Source: Gorsachius magnificus
Lineage: Eukaryota; Chordata; Aves; Pelecaniformes; Ardeidae
DNA: 64,000 nt
Assembly (NCBI GenBank): GCA_034008185.1
Contig: CM067082.1
Span: 100,869,311 to 100,933,310 of the forward strand
Direction of reading: 5' to 3'
Shown here: positions 60,061 to 64,000 of the stretch, in pieces
Numbering within the stretch: the first letter of the stretch is position 1
Layout: every line of letters begins with the position of its first letter
The notes under the pieces: generated by a model
What the model was told of the DNA's origin: nothing
Databases searched by the model: none
What the model saw: the letters and a program-made list of their open reading frames with translations, nothing else
Translations under genes and position numbers: made by a program

Positions 60061-62319
60061 GCAGAATGTGCGTCCTCACCCAAGCCCTTCTCGCTCAGGC
60101 TATCCAGGGGGTCCTCCTTTGCCAGCTGTGCTACAGGACTGTAGGCTTGGGCAGAGGGGGTGAAAACGGAGAAAAATCTGAATGTTGCAGTCTAAGACAT
60201 TGCTACTGCCAGTGGTTTTCCAAGCTGAACACCCCTGGCAAGGGCTTCAGCAGCTGGTGTGGCAGAGACAGGATTGCGGAATCCCACCTTAACAGGGTAC
60301 CTTGCCTGAGGTAATCAAGCCGTTCTGTTATTGACTGAGTGGATGCTGCCGCTTTGAGAGTGTGTTTGGTTTCTGTTGCCTCAAGGATTTCTACGTAGCG
60401 CCCCATCACCTTGCAGGGACAGAGCCTTGTGCAGCACTCAGCACCCTGGGGTCCCAACTCCCTGGACCCCCAGGAGCTTTGGTGAATATTAATAATTAAT
60501 GACACTTTTGTGATATTTTTTCCCCACACACGCATCATGCCCCTCCTTCATTGGCTGCTGTAGGCATAACTTCCAGCTTCAACACAACAGGTCTCTGACC
60601 CTGCAAAAGACTCGTTCCAGCCTTGAGCAAGGATGAGATTGGGCTAAAAGTGCTTTTCCATGCAGCACAGAGGTTTTTAGGGACCCGCTGAAGTCTTTTG
60701 GTAATCAACTGATCTACTCTGAGAGGTTGGGATTTAACCCTGGAGACATTTGGGATGATTTCACAAACTGTGTTACTTGGAGAGAGGAGGAACTGTGATA
60801 CGGGGAGCCTATTGCAATGCCTTTGGCTGGCAGCAAAGGGAAAAGGCTGGATTCAATTTCTATAGACCTCTAGCAAAATACTGCCCTGGACTCTTGCCCA
60901 GAAAAAAATGGCTATTTTTGAATAATAAGTCCTCCTTTTGGAGCAGAGATTACCGATTACATGATACCCTGGCTGTTTCTCTCGCACTGCCTCCCCCATC
61001 CCACACGCATGGCGTGTTGATGTCAAGTCCCACAGCTCCATCACAGTGTAGCCCATATTTGGCTGCTTGGAGAGAGCCCTGGCCAAGTGACTGTTAACCC
61101 TGTGGTGTGAAGCTGCTCTCCTCTGCTCGCTGCACCCTTGATGAGGTGCTTCAGCTAACTGTTCCCCATTGCTGTCATTGCCAGGTGCTTTTACATACTG
61201 CCCACTCCTGCAAGTTGTTTTCCAGTTACCTTTTTTGTGAATCGGGTGTCCCATAGCCCTGGGGACCCACAGATGCTTCTTACTCTAGCTGGAAGACCAG
61301 GGCCTTGCTGCCTATCCATTGTTCTGGGGTTTCTGTGCCTCCAGGCTATAAGCCTTGAAACTGTGCAGTAGCACAATTGGGCACGTTGAGGAACAGCTAG
61401 TTGTTTCACACGTTATTTTGACGATTATAATTTGCTCAGTTTTATGGCATGGCTCCAAGACCTTTCATACCCCACTGGTTTCTCCTCACCCACTCCTTTC
61501 CCCTCCACCAGTGGTCTCACCCTTCTTGGTTGCCACTGCTCTGCAGCTTTCAGGAGCAGGCCGCCCTTGCTCACTAAGCCTCGAGGCACCTTCTGCTGTT
61601 TTTCAGATAGCTTTCCCTGAGATACTCCCTTTTTACTTCTTGGTTGCTCTTCCCTCCCCTGCGCTTCATCTCTGTGTGCTAGAGATTCCTCTGCATGCAG
61701 AGTAACTTTTGCAGACTGGGTCCAAACTGTGTCAGTGAAAGCACTGAGGCAATTTTCCCATGTAATAAATACACCTCACGTGATGCTTAAATCAGATTAG
61801 AATGGTGCCCAAGGTGTGTTTTTAATAAACAGAAGAAAATCCTTTCCCGCCCTACCACCTTCCCCTCCGGTTATAGAGTATTTCTTTTAAGTTTGTCTTT
61901 CAAGACAGCTTAAAAATGGTCTTTTGGCCTGCTGATTCTCTTTCATCAAGCAGCAAGAAAGCCACTGCAGTCCTTTCAATCCCAGTGAGCCTCAGTGTAT
62001 CCAGTTGCAAATAGAGAATTTTCCTTTTTCCTTTGTTTAATTTATTGGTTAAACTCTGCTGTGGGAATGGTACACTTTTTGCTGTTAGTTTTAGCAGGAA
62101 GTGTAAAGCGGGTGTGTGGTAGCGTAAAAGTGGCAACAAGTGTCTAAAAGACCTCCAGCTGAGAACTTCTATCAGATATCTCTCTTTTTTGTTTTATTTT
62201 CTTTTTTCCATGTTAAAACTCATCTGTTGTAAACTGGAATAATTCTATTTGGGTCATGGCAAGGATTAAAGGAAATACTCTACTTTTTTTCTTACCTACA
62301 CAGAGGAGGAGTTTCAAAG
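60061..62319. other. Unique non-coding DNA, no gene seen
   Basis: GC content rises compared with the middle of the window. Minus- and plus-strand frames of 106-133 codons overlap around 60.8-61.3 kb without domains, as expected where GC is higher. Nothing recognised. Confidence 0.45.
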
Positions 62320-63067
62320 CTTCGGCTGCGCTTGGCATCCCCGTGTGGCAGGTCTGCCTGAAGGACTTGGAAGGGAAGGCAGAGAGCGGACCCCGGGGAG
62401 CGCGGGGTAGGGGTAACTCACCAGTGGGGCTGGCAGCAGGGCAGCAGGAGGACTGAGTCACAGCCCTGCATCCTCTGCCTCCCAGCCGAAAGCACCTCCC
62501 TCCCCCTCTCTTTAACATTAATACAGGGTTTTTTCTGATCCCTCAGTCAGCACAGTGGTAACAGCAGTGCAGCCTCAGAGGGAACGTGATGTGCAGCACT
62601 TAGGCATTTCTTGCTTGTTATATTCTTCTATATTGTTTTTTTATGAAGTGCTTTTAAGTTTCAAGGAGCAACTAACAAAATGGAAGGTAACTTTGCTGAG
62701 AGAAAGCCTTTGCTGCAGAAGCAAAGCCCATGGTTATTACAGTCTCAGCTTAAAGGCATTTGGTTTTGTGAGCTGGCCCATGGAGTGCTGCTTGGGGAGC
62801 AACCCTTTGGGGAGGTGATGCTGATCGCCCTATGCTGGAGGCAGACGTGATGCCTCAGGAAGCACCACTGTGCCAGCTTGAGGACTTTGGCAGCAGGCAG
62901 CATGCCCTCTGCCTGCCTGGCCTAGCCCTGCAAGGTAGGGCAGGGCTATGAGCCTGCCGTCTCTCCAGGGGACTTTTGCTGAGTGCTAACTTACCCGGGA
63001 CACGCACGCTGAGCGCCCGAGGACCGCCTGGCTGGCTCCTGCAAAGAGTAGGGTGGGAGGGGGAGGG
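62320..63067. promoter_or_regulatory. CpG-enriched segment, possible small CpG island or promoter-proximal DNA
   Basis: CpG is scarce in most of the window, but about seven CpGs fall in 62320-62415 and six in roughly 62993-63030, with a quadruplex motif at 63051-63067. A plausible acceptor (TTTTTTTCTTACCTACACAG) ends at about 62303, just before the first cluster. This could be the edge of a promoter or a 5' exon of a gene beyond the window. No coding exon or transcription start can be named. Confidence 0.25.
63051..63067 (+). other. Canonical G-quadruplex motif
   Basis: GGGTGGGAGGGGGAGGG: four runs of at least three G separated by single-base loops, the most stable class of predicted quadruplex. 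It lies in a GC- and CpG-richer segment. Confidence 0.85.
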
Positions 63068-64000
63068 AGGCTGGTGAACCATCCCTTCTTCTGCCTTTAC
63101 CCACTCTCAGTACCCTTCGTCGAAAAGGTGCCAAGCAGTTGTTCAAATTTTTTTATTTCCCTTTTGTTTGTGTAGCTCCAAAAAAATCTGTGGTTTGTGG
63201 AGTCTGATGGTCAGGAAAGGAGGATTTGGAAGGAAAATAGGAGCTTAAAAGAGACTTTTCCTATTGCAAAGTGCTGAGGCATGCTTGGGGGACACCCCAC
63301 AGTGATGCTCTGTGGTGGCACAGACATCCCTGTGCCCAGTTGTCCCTGCACCACTGGTCAGCAGAGAGCCTCCACAGCACCACCCCATGCCCACTGCGGG
63401 CTTGTCGCTCCAAGAGACCCTCTCCATCTCCATACCCCCAGCGCTCTGCAGGGGCTGCCCAGGCAGACCTGTCTCCCCTGTTAAGCTGGGGGAAGAAGGG
63501 AGAGGCAGTGGAGTCCCTTTCGCATTGCCATGAAATAAGGTTTAGGTGAGATACGAGCAGTATAATGCAGGTGAGGAAAACGGTCTTAATAAGTGCAGGG
63601 GAAAGCCCACGCATGGTGGGAAGGCAGAAGAGCAGGGTGGAGGGGTGAGTTTGGGGCAGGAGCTCAAGCTAAGGATTTCTTGGCTATTTTTATGCTTTAA
63701 GTCCTATACTTAAAAATGACTCAGTTGCTTTTCCTCCTATGATATAATAGGCCCCATGAGAAATTTCCTAGGTTAACAAAACCTTGTGCTTGCATAACAT
63801 CACTTTTTCAATATGTGCTTCTCCCCAATGAGCAACCCAGGGAGCAGAAACATTAAATGCCACAATTGTCAAAAGACTTGCCTTGATCAGCCCAAAGAAA
63901 ACAGACTTTCTTGTGTAAAAGTCCTCTGGAGTGCAGCTCAAGACCATACAGAAAGGCAAAGGCTGACTCCATGTTTTACGATGCTAAAAGCAAGGCTTGG
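63068..64000. other. Unique non-coding DNA to window end
   Basis: GC-rich to about 63500, where several overlapping frames of 60-117 codons occur on both strands with no recognisable domain, then AT-leaning. No gene is recognised. Confidence 0.4.

Noticed and set aside
60777..61254. Overlapping 106- and 133-codon frames on opposite strands
   Set aside because: Antisense open frames of this size are expected in GC-richer DNA; neither shows a motif.

Overview
This window is vertebrate nuclear DNA, almost certainly from a bird. The evidence is a CR1 retrotransposon that ends in the avian-type 8-bp ATTCTATG-like tail, an env-less ERVL-type retrovirus with its long terminal repeat (LTR), at least two more retroviral LTRs, and long AT-leaning, CpG-poor non-coding stretches. 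There is no bacterial-style gene packing, no operon and no tRNA or rRNA gene. No complete cellular protein-coding gene could be identified. The window reads as intergenic or intronic sequence with a sparse layer of old transposable elements.

Layout. 1-660 is unique DNA ending in a tRNA-derived SINE-like scrap. 670-4240 is a 5'-truncated endogenous retrovirus on the plus strand. Its pol remnant runs protease-proximal part, reverse transcriptase, shortened RNase H, integrase, and is followed by an env-less spacer and a 3' LTR. 4241-13958 is unique non-coding DNA with one old SINE scrap. 13959-15640 holds several short open segments with plausible splice sites and partly compatible phases, which may be exons of an unrecognised gene. 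16215-16338 (plus) and 17298-18840 (minus) are CR1 pieces covering the same reverse-transcriptase segment in opposite orientation. 22505-22598 is a CR1 3' end.

From 29960 to 32052 two copies of an unassigned repeat lie 1.9 kb apart in the same orientation, with a weaker third copy near 49.6 kb. Retroviral LTRs on the minus strand lie at 33846-34401 and from 35430. The second shares its terminal sequence with the plus-strand LTR at 4240. 45759-46166 (minus) is an isolated 135-codon open frame with one hydrophobic segment. 51975-52130 and 59985-60060 look like older CR1/L3-type LINE scraps. 57961-58317 is an open-frame block broken by one stop. The last 2 kb is richer in CpG and contains a textbook G-quadruplex motif.

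The clearest functional content is therefore dead or dying mobile elements. The possible novelties are the 30/32/49.6 kb repeat family, the exon-like cluster at 14-15.6 kb, and the open-frame block at 58 kb. Element family names are from recognition of conserved motifs and ends, not from any database search.
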